A stretch of DNA of 64,000 nt from Candidatus Uhrbacteria bacterium. Its GTDB lineage: Bacteria; Patescibacteriota; Patescibacteriia; 2-12-FULL-60-25. Position numbers and translations under genes: made by a program. The notes under the pieces are model-generated. The model saw nothing but the letters and a program-made list of their open reading frames with translations. It made no database searches and was not told where the DNA came from. The stretch covers positions 23,899-87,898 of the forward strand of contig JACQMO010000019.1 in assembly GCA_016203535.1 (NCBI GenBank), written 5' to 3'. Shown one piece after another: positions 56,456 through 64,000 of this stretch; position 1 is the stretch's first letter, and each line of letters starts with the position of its first letter.

Positions 56456-56553
56456 ATCGCTATCCACAGGGCGTCTGTTGACCGATTGCCTGCCGCATGT
56501 GAAAAATATCGTCGCATCTCGCCATCTCCATGCTTGATGGCGAGCCGCAGAAA

Positions 56554-56583
56554 CTCCCGATGCATTTCGGGAGTTTTCTTTTC
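56554..56583 (+). terminator. Rho-independent terminator
   Basis: AACTCCCGA-TGCATT-TCGGGAGTT-TTCTTTT. Confidence 0.8.
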
Positions 56584-56646
56584 CCAGAAACAAAGAAGCC
56601 TCCGCACCAACCGGTGAAACCGATTGATGCGGAGGCAAGATGGCGT

Positions 56647-57306
56647 CTAGCTGTCGTTCAGCCCGACGTCGCTGGAAAAGATCTGCGTGTTCCCCCATTT
56701 GTTGTCGAAGGGGAGGTGGTCCCGGTGGACGTACCTCTTCCCGACGGCGATTCTCGGCACCGCTGCCGAGCCGCTCAAGCTGCTCGGCTCGTACGCGATG
56801 ACCGTCCAATCCTGGGGACCCACGCCGCCCTTCAGGCGATCGAAGTAGAACGCTCCGACGCCGCCGGGCGGGATGAGGTACGCCGGCCGGACGCCGCCGT
56901 TCTTCTGCTGGACGTGCTCCACGACGAGATAGCTCTCGCCGCAGGGCAGGAGCGCGCGGCTCTGGACCTCGATGTAGACGTTGGTGCGGTTCGCGACGGA
57001 GAAGTTGAACCCGTCGTCGCATCCGCCCTTCGCCGTCCGAGGCAGGAGAACCACGCGGCCCTCGACCGGAAGGCCAACCGGAGTCGGCGCCGGAGGCGAG
57101 GACGCGGGTGCATCCGTGCCTGCCGGCTTCGGCGCCGCATGCTGCTGTCGCTCGGCGGAGAACCGCTCGCGATAGCAGGCCTTATCGCGCACGAGATCGC
57201 CGGTCTCGCAGTCCGAGATCGAACCCGGAACGAGCGGCGTCGAGACCGATGCCGCACAGCCGGTCACGACGAGGAACAGAACGAACAGAAACATGGTTGT
57301 TTTCAT
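56647..57306 (-). CDS. Hypothetical lipoprotein, ~219 aa
   Basis: MKTTMFLFVLFLVVTGCAAS lipobox. Confidence 0.7.
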   Translation of the reverse strand: MKTTMFLFVLFLVVTGCAASVSTPLVPGSISDCETGDLVRDKACYRERFSAERQQHAAPKPAGTDAPASSPPAPTPVGLPVEGRVVLLPRTAKGGCDDGFNFSVANRTNVYIEVQSRALLPCGESYLVVEHVQQKNGGVRPAYLIPPGGVGAFYFDRLKGGVGPQDWTVIAYEPSSLSGSAAVPRIAVGKRYVHRDHLPFDNKWGNTQIFSSDVGLNDS

Positions 57307-57320
57307 CTTGGGCTTCCTCC

Positions 57321-57737
57321 TCACTTCTGGTTGGTTTTCTGCTCGAGCGCCTCGATGCGCGCTTCCTGGTCGTTCACCGCCGCGCCCACCGCCTTGATGG
57401 CCGTGGTCTGCTTGTGATCGACGTCCGACGGGAGCAACACGGGCGTGCCGCTTCCGATCTGCTCCTGGAGCCGCTGGCCGTCCGTGACCACCGGCGCCAT
57501 CACGTAGGTCGCGCGTCGCCCGGGCGGGAACACGAGCGGGGCGCCGATGCCGTAGCCCGCGCCGTCCACGTCCGAATCCACGCGCTCGACGCAATCCGTG
57601 TCGCCGTAGCGGGTTTCCGTGCACTGGGCGAACGTGCGGGTCGACGGCGTGTTCACCGTCCGCTGCTGGAAGTGAGCCTTCCCGCAGCCGGCCGCCATGG
57701 CGGCCAAGAAACACAACGTGGTGACTCCGGTCTTCAT
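57321..57737 (-). CDS. Hypothetical lipoprotein, 138 aa
   Basis: MKTGVTTLCFLAAMAAGCGK lipobox; C-terminal coiled coil. Confidence 0.7.
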   Translation of the reverse strand: MKTGVTTLCFLAAMAAGCGKAHFQQRTVNTPSTRTFAQCTETRYGDTDCVERVDSDVDGAGYGIGAPLVFPPGRRATYVMAPVVTDGQRLQEQIGSGTPVLLPSDVDHKQTTAIKAVGAAVNDQEARIEALEQKTNQK

Positions 57738-57835
57738 CTGCTGGTTCTCCCTGTTGGGTTGATGGTTGTCGTTTTTCGAAGCTGTCTCCATGAAACTGGC
57801 ACGATTTGGCCATTTCACAGAACAACCAAATATAG

Positions 57836-57865
57836 CATAAAAAAGCGTTTTTGTCAAGGATGGTT
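57836..57865 (-). promoter_or_regulatory. Promoter of lipoprotein operon (approximate coordinates)
   Basis: On - strand TTGACAAAAACGCTTTTTTATGCTATATT: TTGACA-N17-TATATT. Confidence 0.75.
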
Positions 57866-57867
57866 GG

Positions 57868-57897
57868 CAAAGAAAAAAGCCCGGAAAATCGGGCTGG
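57868..57897 (-). terminator. Rho-independent terminator
   Basis: On - strand AGCCCGATTTTCCGGGCTTTTTT. Confidence 0.8.
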
Positions 57898-57903
57898 AAA
57901 AGC

Positions 57904-58227
57904 CTACCGCGTCGGGTAGAACACCGGGGTCAGCGTGGCGTAGCCGTACGGATACCCGTACCAGTCGAGCTGACGATCGTGTCGGGCGGCCTCGCGGCGG
58001 GCGCGCTCCAGGCAGAGCGCCTTCTCCTCGCCGTCCATGCCGCCCAGCTTGGCCTGGCAGTTCGACATGGTCTGGTCATTTCCGACCGTCTTCGACTCGG
58101 AGTCGAAGACGCCGATGTGCGCCTCCGTCTCGCTCCGCGTGATGCCGTTCTGCACGTCCGTGATGCGCACGTCGTGCGTGCACCCCGCGATCAGGACAGC
58201 CATAGGAAGGATCGAAATACGTTTCAT
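57904..58227 (-). CDS. Hypothetical lipoprotein, ~107 aa
   Basis: MKRISILPMAVLIAGCTHD lipobox. Confidence 0.7.
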   Translation of the reverse strand: MKRISILPMAVLIAGCTHDVRITDVQNGITRSETEAHIGVFDSESKTVGNDQTMSNCQAKLGGMDGEEKALCLERARREAARHDRQLDWYGYPYGYATLTPVFYPTR

Positions 58228-58283
58228 CCAGAGCTCCTTTCGCACCTTGCTTATATCATCAATCTCCAGATAAATCAAGCCCC

Positions 58284-58323
58284 CTTCTCATTCGCTCATT
58301 CGCACGAATGAGCGAATGAGAAG
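58284..58323. repeat. Palindromic repeat copy 2, 19-bp perfect stem
   Basis: CTTCTCATTCGCTCATTCG-CA-CGAATGAGCGAATGAGAAG; 32 nt identical to the dinB copy. Confidence 0.92.
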
Positions 58324-58334
58324 TGAACGAAAAA

Positions 58335-58378
58335 GAAAAGCCGGCAGGGGGACGTTGTGACACGTCCGCCTGCCGGCG
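58335..58378 (-). terminator. Rho-independent terminator of the 61.3-58.4 kb operon
   Basis: On - strand GCCGGCAGG...CCTGCCGGC-TTTTCTTTTT. Confidence 0.8.
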
Positions 58379-58409
58379 AGGTGGGCGCGAGAGTCGCGCC
58401 AATGTGCGA

Positions 58410-60050
58410 TCAGAGCTCGGCAAGAGCCCTGTTCATGGCCCGGAGCTTCCGCTTGCTCGGGTCCATGGGAAGACGTCGTCCGTTTCCGGGCGGCGTCTTT
58501 GCAGAAGGAATACTCGACGTCTCGGCCTTGGGAGCCGCGGCGTTCGAGAGCGGAATGCTGGCGTTGTACACCGGGCTGATGGTCGTGATGGGCGTACCAT
58601 CTTTCCAGCTCGTTGCATGGATGCGGTAGACAACCGTGACCCCGGCCACCAGGTCGTCCAGCAAGAACTCATGCGTCGTCCCGCCAACGCTGGCGAGCGT
58701 CTGCAAGAGCATCGGCGGCTTGTACGTCCGATGGGCGTACTTCTTGTCCGTCGCGTGGCGGATCTCGACGATCTCGACCTTGCATTCGGCCTTGCGGTCG
58801 GTCTTCCAGGTCAAATTCACCGAGTTCCCATCAACGTCCTTCCAGGTCGGTTTGGTACCACTTCCATCCGCTCCCGATACCTTGACCGCCTCTGCGACGG
58901 TCTTGGCTTCCACGGACGGGAACGGCGACCAACCCGTCCAGTCGTTGTTCCACACGCGGATCGCCATGGCGGAGTAGAGGATGCCGAGGGCGGGAATGCC
59001 GACCCCGAGAATCTTCCACTTCTTCGCATCCACCTTTTCCACCGCGCTGATCATCCCCAGGGTGAGGATGGCGAACACGAAGACGAGAAGGATGCTCCAC
59101 CCGCCGTGGTTGCCCACGAGCATGGTCCGCCCCGCGATGAGATCGCGGATGGTGCTTCGGCCGGTGTCCGCAACCTGCCAGAGGTCGAGAATCCGGACGA
59201 CGAATGCGAGACCGCCGACGGTGAAGAGAAGGGCGTAGAAATTCTTCCGCCGCTCTTCCACCAGCTCGGCGCTCCCCGTCCGCATGGCGAACCATCCCAG
59301 GATGATGGTTCCGAAATATCCCGCCGCGACGACCGTGACCATGCGCCCGTGCACCCAGATGGAGACGAGCGTGAGGTAGGTCAGCGCGACGAGCAGGATC
59401 TTGAGCGGGAAGCCCTTGATCCTCCGGAACCAGAGCTGCTCCTCGATGAGGTTGAAAACCGGCGCGAGCCGGCCACGGATGTCATCGAGGGTGATGCCCG
59501 GCGCCACGGCCACGGCGGGACCGCCGATGGCCACGAACCCGGTCTCGATCGCCTGGCTCACCTTGAGCACGATCCATGCCAGAACTGAGGCGTAGATTTC
59601 CGCCTCGAGCAGGGCGATCGCGAGCGTTCCGCCGCCGATGATCCAGTGCCAGGTGCTTTCGGTTTTCACCGCATGCCCCAAGAGGATCAGGCCGGGGAGC
59701 GCGGTCGCGCCCACTAGCACGGCGAAGCTCGCGGTGTACGGGATGGTTCGGGGCCGCCACCGGCTCAACGCCTGAATCAGGCTCCCCATCGCGAAGATGG
59801 ACAGGACGCCGAGAGCGCTCACGATTTTGTACGTCCCGAAGTTGCCCGCGGGAAGTCCGTCTTGCGCCGTGATGGCCGCCCACGTGAGCAGCATGAGGAC
59901 GAACCCGCCCGCGAAGAGGATCTTCGCGAGCAGCGGTCCGACCACCCGTCCGACCTCCTCCTTCAGAAAGGCGTAGAGGTCTTCGGCCGTCGCCCACCCC
60001 GCCCGGATGGCGGTGATGAGCAACTGTATCGCTTGGTTCAACAGGTCCAT
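58410..60050 (-). CDS. Hypothetical polytopic membrane protein with C-terminal FN3-like domain
   Basis: 546 aa, ~10 TM; C-terminal NLTWKTDRKAECKVEIVEIRH. Confidence 0.7.
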   Translation of the reverse strand: MDLLNQAIQLLITAIRAGWATAEDLYAFLKEEVGRVVGPLLAKILFAGGFVLMLLTWAAITAQDGLPAGNFGTYKIVSALGVLSIFAMGSLIQALSRWRPRTIPYTASFAVLVGATALPGLILLGHAVKTESTWHWIIGGGTLAIALLEAEIYASVLAWIVLKVSQAIETGFVAIGGPAVAVAPGITLDDIRGRLAPVFNLIEEQLWFRRIKGFPLKILLVALTYLTLVSIWVHGRMVTVVAAGYFGTIILGWFAMRTGSAELVEERRKNFYALLFTVGGLAFVVRILDLWQVADTGRSTIRDLIAGRTMLVGNHGGWSILLVFVFAILTLGMISAVEKVDAKKWKILGVGIPALGILYSAMAIRVWNNDWTGWSPFPSVEAKTVAEAVKVSGADGSGTKPTWKDVDGNSVNLTWKTDRKAECKVEIVEIRHATDKKYAHRTYKPPMLLQTLASVGGTTHEFLLDDLVAGVTVVYRIHATSWKDGTPITTISPVYNASIPLSNAAAPKAETSSIPSAKTPPGNGRRLPMDPSKRKLRAMNRALAEL

Positions 60051-60081
60051 GAGAGTCGCTCCTTGGTTGTGGTTGGGCCCC

Positions 60082-61044
60082 TCATGCGCGGAGGAGCATG
60101 ATGACGAAGGCCACCAAAGCAGCGATGCTTAGGACGGCCGTGATAACGATGCCCGCGATAGACACGGGCCGATCTTCCTTGTCCTTGGCCGTGAGCTCCA
60201 GCCGCTTGTCGGCCGTATACTGCTGCAATTCGGTGCGGGCGTTCCCCAGTTGCTTCTTGGCCTTCTTGGTCGCCCGCGTATCCCGCCCCAGCACGGCGTC
60301 TTTGGCCGCCTGAAGCAGGGAGTTGCTTCCGTACAGATCCTCGAGGTACGCCATCCGCACGCGCGTATTGCGGTACATCTCGAGATATTTCGGATCCGGA
60401 TTCGGACCCAGCTCCGTCGGATGCGGAAACGGATCGTCGGCCGCAGTCACCGTGAGACTCACCAGGTTTTTGATTCGTTGCGTGCTCTCGATCTTTTCGC
60501 GGTAGTCCATCCAGCACTCGTGCACTTCGGGAAGATGTCTGCCCATCCAGGCCGTCCACTCGAGATGTTTCATACGCATCTTCCGTGGAAGCAGCGACTC
60601 GAGCGCCGCGTACGGCTTCTTGGCGGCCATCTTCTTCACGAACTCCCGGAGCTTGCCCCGGGCGTTGTCGATCCCCTGGCCGCGGGCCTGCTTCACCTGG
60701 TTCTCGCTCGCATCCTTCGACAGGGCCTTGACCTTGTCGAAGTAGGCGTCCGAAAACTCGATGAGAAATTCCCGCAGGGCGGGATGCAAACCGCCGACGC
60801 GGATCGCGGTGCGCATGCCGAGATCCAGACCGTGGATCACGGTCGGATTGTCGGCGCCGACCTTCTTGAGCGCCGCGACGAGCGGCTGCATGCCCGTGAG
60901 CGTGAGCCCCGTCGGGCCCAGATCTTCCATGATGTTCTCGACGAGCTCTGCGAGCCCGTCGGCGATCAAGATGCCGGCGCTGAATTCCTTGCGCCCGCGA
61001 CCGTCCTGGTCGCGATCCCTGTTTCCGTCCCTGTCTCGTGCCAT
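60082..61044 (-). CDS. Hypothetical tail-anchored protein, 320 aa
   Basis: Soluble helical region; C-terminal TM IAGIVITAVLSIAALVAFVIMLLRA. Confidence 0.7.
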   Translation of the reverse strand: MARDRDGNRDRDQDGRGRKEFSAGILIADGLAELVENIMEDLGPTGLTLTGMQPLVAALKKVGADNPTVIHGLDLGMRTAIRVGGLHPALREFLIEFSDAYFDKVKALSKDASENQVKQARGQGIDNARGKLREFVKKMAAKKPYAALESLLPRKMRMKHLEWTAWMGRHLPEVHECWMDYREKIESTQRIKNLVSLTVTAADDPFPHPTELGPNPDPKYLEMYRNTRVRMAYLEDLYGSNSLLQAAKDAVLGRDTRATKKAKKQLGNARTELQQYTADKRLELTAKDKEDRPVSIAGIVITAVLSIAALVAFVIMLLRA

Positions 61045-61053
61045 GGTTCTCCT

Positions 61054-61329
61054 TCAGTCGTGTGTGGAGGTTGGGGTGTTGGGCGGTCCGGAGAGCGTGC
61101 GGAGGTATCCCAACCGCGCTTCCGTCGCCCGCAGATGATTGAGGTTTCTCCCGCGAGCGAGAAGCTCGTGGAATTCCTCGACGGTGGCGAGACACTCCTT
61201 GAGCATCTCCCATGCCACAGAGGCGATGGGATCCGTCTTGTCCATCCAGCGGATCCAGGCATGGAGCTCGGAACGCTCCGCGAAACTCAGCTTCGCGAGA
61301 AGCGCGCCGTACGGCGGTTTCTTGGACAT
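61054..61329 (-). CDS. Hypothetical protein, ~91 aa
   Basis: MSKKPPYGALLAKLSFAERSELHAWIRW; first ORF after the promoter. Confidence 0.6.
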   Translation of the reverse strand: MSKKPPYGALLAKLSFAERSELHAWIRWMDKTDPIASVAWEMLKECLATVEEFHELLARGRNLNHLRATEARLGYLRTLSGPPNTPTSTHD

Positions 61330-61397
61330 TCCTTGCCTTTCATTCAGTTGTCGAAATGGCATTTCCCGTCCGGACGAATTCCGAGCGAGAACAAAAA

Positions 61398-61426
61398 AAT
61401 ATAGCACAAAAAAGCAGTTTTGTCAA
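61398..61426 (-). promoter_or_regulatory. Promoter of the 61.3-58.4 kb operon
   Basis: On - strand TTGACAAAACTGCTTTTTTGTGCTATATT: TTGACA-N17-TATATT. Confidence 0.8.
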
Positions 61427-61473
61427 CTCTGTCTGACAAATGATCTGTCCGGTCGCTGACGAAAATTTTTGGC

Positions 61474-62184
61474 TTAACGAAGGGCTTTTCTGACACGAAA
61501 AAGACCTGTCAGAAATCCCCATCCGTGGTGAAACAGGCGGAGAGCGCTGCGACGATTCGGCTCACGGTGCTCGATCCAGGACACGGGGATTTCACGGATC
61601 CGGAAATTGTCGCGCGCGGCAAGCCCCAGCAGTTCGGAATCGAACATCCACCCGGGCTCGCGGCATCGCGGGAGAACGGCTCGCGCGGCGTGCGATGAGA
61701 TCGCCTTGAATCCGCACTGTGCGTCCGTCACGGGAAGACGCAAAATTAAGCGCTGGAGCAGCCGATAGAGATAGGACGCGGCGGTCCGGTGCGGCGCGCG
61801 CTTCACGTCCGCGCCCGGAACGAACCGCGAGCCGCACACAAGGTCCGCAGCTCCGACGAGGATAGGCCGAATGAGACGCGGAAGCGCTTCGAGGCCTGCG
61901 GCAAGATCCGCATCCATGAAAAGAAGGACGTCCGCGTCATCGAGATGACGTTCCCACGAGCGACGGATCGCGAGACCTTTCCCTCGATCCGGAATTTCCA
62001 TGAGACGCGCTCCGATGCGGCGAACGATCTCCCTTGTCCCGTCCGTGCTTCCGTTATCCGCGACCTCGATCGTCACGTCGTGTTCCGGAAGGTACCGCGA
62101 CACGGCGTCTTGAAGCACGCGAAGATTCTTCCCGATGACCACGGCTTCGTTCCAGGTGGGGATGGTGATGAGGAGGCGGGTCAT
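61474..62184 (-). CDS. Family 2 glycosyltransferase (dolichyl-phosphate-glucosyltransferase-like)
   Basis: LLITIPTWNEAVVIGKNLRVL; VLLFMDADLAAGLEALPRLI. Confidence 0.88.
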   Translation of the reverse strand: MTRLLITIPTWNEAVVIGKNLRVLQDAVSRYLPEHDVTIEVADNGSTDGTREIVRRIGARLMEIPDRGKGLAIRRSWERHLDDADVLLFMDADLAAGLEALPRLIRPILVGAADLVCGSRFVPGADVKRAPHRTAASYLYRLLQRLILRLPVTDAQCGFKAISSHAARAVLPRCREPGWMFDSELLGLAARDNFRIREIPVSWIEHREPNRRSALRLFHHGWGFLTGLFRVRKALR

Positions 62185-63737
62185 GGGGGAGGTTGAAGGT
62201 CGTAGGTGGTGGGTTGTAGGACTTCAAAAGAAGCAGCGTCGGGGGTGTCGGCGAGGAGCGTATACCGCGGGTCGCTTTTTATCACGTCAAGAAGTATTTG
62301 ATGATCCCGCTTTGCGATGAAGATGAAACGGCTCTCCAGCCGCTCATGGATGACGTCCCAGGCCTGATCGCGCGTCGGAGTGGTCGCGCCCCACGTGAGA
62401 TCGCGGTATGCGTCGGAGAGCGTGGACGACGCTTTGTAGAGAAATGTCGGATCGAGCCCGGCGATGTATTTCAATCGGTCATCGAGATTCCAGAGAATTG
62501 GAAATTCGTCCCAGTCCGAATGGAACATGCGATCGCCCGGCATGGCGCGTTCAGAGACGGGCTTCATCGCCGCTGCGTAACTGTCATCCGAATATCCGGG
62601 CGTGTGAAGAATTTCCCGCGCCTCAAGCGGACCCTGGATGAATGCGGTGAAGAGCAAAAGAAGGATAATAGGTGCAACGGGTCCTGCCTTTGCGTTTTTT
62701 GCCGGGTAAAAAAACCTCAACAAAGCGCCTGGATCAACAAGACTCCAAATGAGCGGGATCCAGATCGCCAGGACCGGCGTGAGATACTCCGCGTTCCGTC
62801 GGCTCTTGAAGGTCAGGGCGACGAACGCCGCCACGAGCCAGGTGAAGGTGGTAACGGCTCGGGCGGCGTCGCGGTCGAGCGGTTTTTTCGAAGCGAAAAA
62901 AATCCCGCAAATCCCGACAAGCGCGGCAACGCCCCATAACACGAACGTACTGATGAACGATGCGAGTCCGGACGGCTGCCATTCCTGGCCCAGGATCACG
63001 TGTTCAAACGGCGTGGCGACGCCGATGCTCACGACCTGCGTCCAGAGGAACGAAAGAATCTCGGGAAAATTCGGATGGAGAAGGAGACCGAATGCGATGC
63101 CTGCGCCAACGGCCACGACCTCCTTCCACAGACAGGCTTGAAACGCCGCGCGCCAGGATAATCCATCAACGATGTGGCGATGGAGTAGATCGCCGAAACA
63201 GAGCAGGACGGACGCGCAGAGAAGATACACGCCGCCGCCATGGGCCAACGCCGCCAATATGGCGATCCAAAACGCCGCGGCGCGTCGGTGCGTCCAGACG
63301 GCCGTCACGCCGGCGACGAACAGAAGAAGCGCGAGCGGCGAGGCCTTCGCGAGAAGGAGTCGGACGATCATCGGGGACGTCGCGGCGAGCAGGACGATCC
63401 AAGGCAGCGTCCGCTTCACCCCGAGGCGACGGAGGCATTCTGAAAAGACGAGGAGAAAAACGGCGGAAAGAAAAACGGTCACAACGCGCGCTCCGGTCGC
63501 CCACCCGAGCCATGCGACGAACGGCGCCTCGATCGCATGAAACAAAAAATGATGATCCGCCCAGGACGACCCGAGCGTCGTGAGGTCAAGCCATGGAAAC
63601 GCGTAAAACGGCCCGTGCTCCCACAACAGAAGTGAAAGACGGGCGTGATAAAACGCGTCCGGGTCGACGAAGAGACTCCACGAAATGAGGAAAGAAAACC
63701 AGGCGAGCGCGGCGAGAAATCCAAACAGACATTTCAT
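62181..63737 (-). CDS. Polytopic membrane glycosyltransferase-like protein
   Basis: 518 aa, ~10 TM; overlaps the GT2 gene. Confidence 0.65.
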   Translation of the reverse strand: MKCLFGFLAALAWFSFLISWSLFVDPDAFYHARLSLLLWEHGPFYAFPWLDLTTLGSSWADHHFLFHAIEAPFVAWLGWATGARVVTVFLSAVFLLVFSECLRRLGVKRTLPWIVLLAATSPMIVRLLLAKASPLALLLFVAGVTAVWTHRRAAAFWIAILAALAHGGGVYLLCASVLLCFGDLLHRHIVDGLSWRAAFQACLWKEVVAVGAGIAFGLLLHPNFPEILSFLWTQVVSIGVATPFEHVILGQEWQPSGLASFISTFVLWGVAALVGICGIFFASKKPLDRDAARAVTTFTWLVAAFVALTFKSRRNAEYLTPVLAIWIPLIWSLVDPGALLRFFYPAKNAKAGPVAPIILLLLFTAFIQGPLEAREILHTPGYSDDSYAAAMKPVSERAMPGDRMFHSDWDEFPILWNLDDRLKYIAGLDPTFLYKASSTLSDAYRDLTWGATTPTRDQAWDVIHERLESRFIFIAKRDHQILLDVIKSDPRYTLLADTPDAASFEVLQPTTYDLQPPP

Positions 63738-63773
63738 CCGGGCAAGGGTAACACAGATGACATTTTTTTTACC

Positions 63774-63800
63774 AAAACCCCGCCGTCGGCGGGGTTTTGG
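63774..63800. terminator. Bidirectional terminator
   Basis: AAAACCCCGCC-GTC-GGCGGGGTTTT. Confidence 0.85.
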
Positions 63801-63819
63801 GGTTCGTTGCGCAACGAAC

Positions 63820-64000
63820 TTATTGGCTGCCGGTCACCTTGACGAGCGAGCTCAGCACGAAGTTGGAGATGGAGAATGCGGCGACGATGATCACGAGGCC
63901 GATGATGGCGTTGCGGATCATGGTCTTGGCTTTGGTCACCCCTTCTTCGCTGCCTCCGGCGGTCATCCAAAGAAACCCGCCGTACAGGAGATAGGCAAGG
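63820..64000 (-). CDS. Pilin-like (TrbC/VirB2 or CPR T4SS-pilin type) membrane protein, C-terminal part
   Basis: - strand reads LAYLLYGGFLWMTAGGSEEGVTKAKTMIRNAIIGLVIIVAAFSISNFVLSSLVKVTGSQ*. Confidence 0.65.
   Translation of the reverse strand, partial: LAYLLYGGFLWMTAGGSEEGVTKAKTMIRNAIIGLVIIVAAFSISNFVLSSLVKVTGSQ

Overview
The 64 kb window is GC-rich and densely coding. It looks like a Patescibacteria/CPR-type chromosome, inferred from the small gene repertoire, the LTD/DUF2207/SpoIID/T4SS-pilin-like proteins and the core gene content. Core genes recognised: smc (5' end), rbfA, DHH phosphoesterase, clpP, gyrA, MBL hydrolase, galT, ruvC, rpoC, rpoB, RodZ-like HTH, ftsK, recA, M23-like peptidase, comEC, UDP-glucose dehydrogenase, leuS, dinB, small ORF, lexA, LTD protein, DUF2207, polX, DoxX, NDH-2-like oxidoreductase, ruvB, PH-domain protein, SpoIID, flippase, O-antigen-ligase-like, nrdD, nrdG, metallophosphoesterase, glycosyltransferases and a pilin-like protein. 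There are three ordinary tRNAs (Gly-GCC, Leu-UAA, Ser-CGA). Two stretches are not explained by known families. (1) ~16.24-21.25 kb is a strand-switched island of seven small or medium ORFs without recognisable domains, interleaved with structured nucleic acid: a promoter-hairpin-terminator sRNA candidate, a recurring GA(C/T)GTGGAGGAG leader motif, a tRNA-like cloverleaf in a 5' leader, long perfect hairpins in the inter-ORF gaps, operator-like palindromes on its promoters, and a terminal ~149-nt rod-shaped (6S-like) RNA candidate. This is my best candidate for an undescribed system. (2) 56.6-61.3 kb is an islet of lipoproteins and membrane proteins driven by two near-identical promoters. Other notable items: a complete NUDIX domain inside the LeuRS CP1 editing domain; palindromic elements in frame inside leuS and dinB, the dinB one with an identical 32-nt copy elsewhere; a GTTC-N7-GTTC SOS-box-like direct repeat at both lexA and recA; a heptanucleotide tandem repeat at a start codon; and a stand-alone Com-like zinc finger. 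All calls come from reading the sequence by eye; no searches or folding programs were run.
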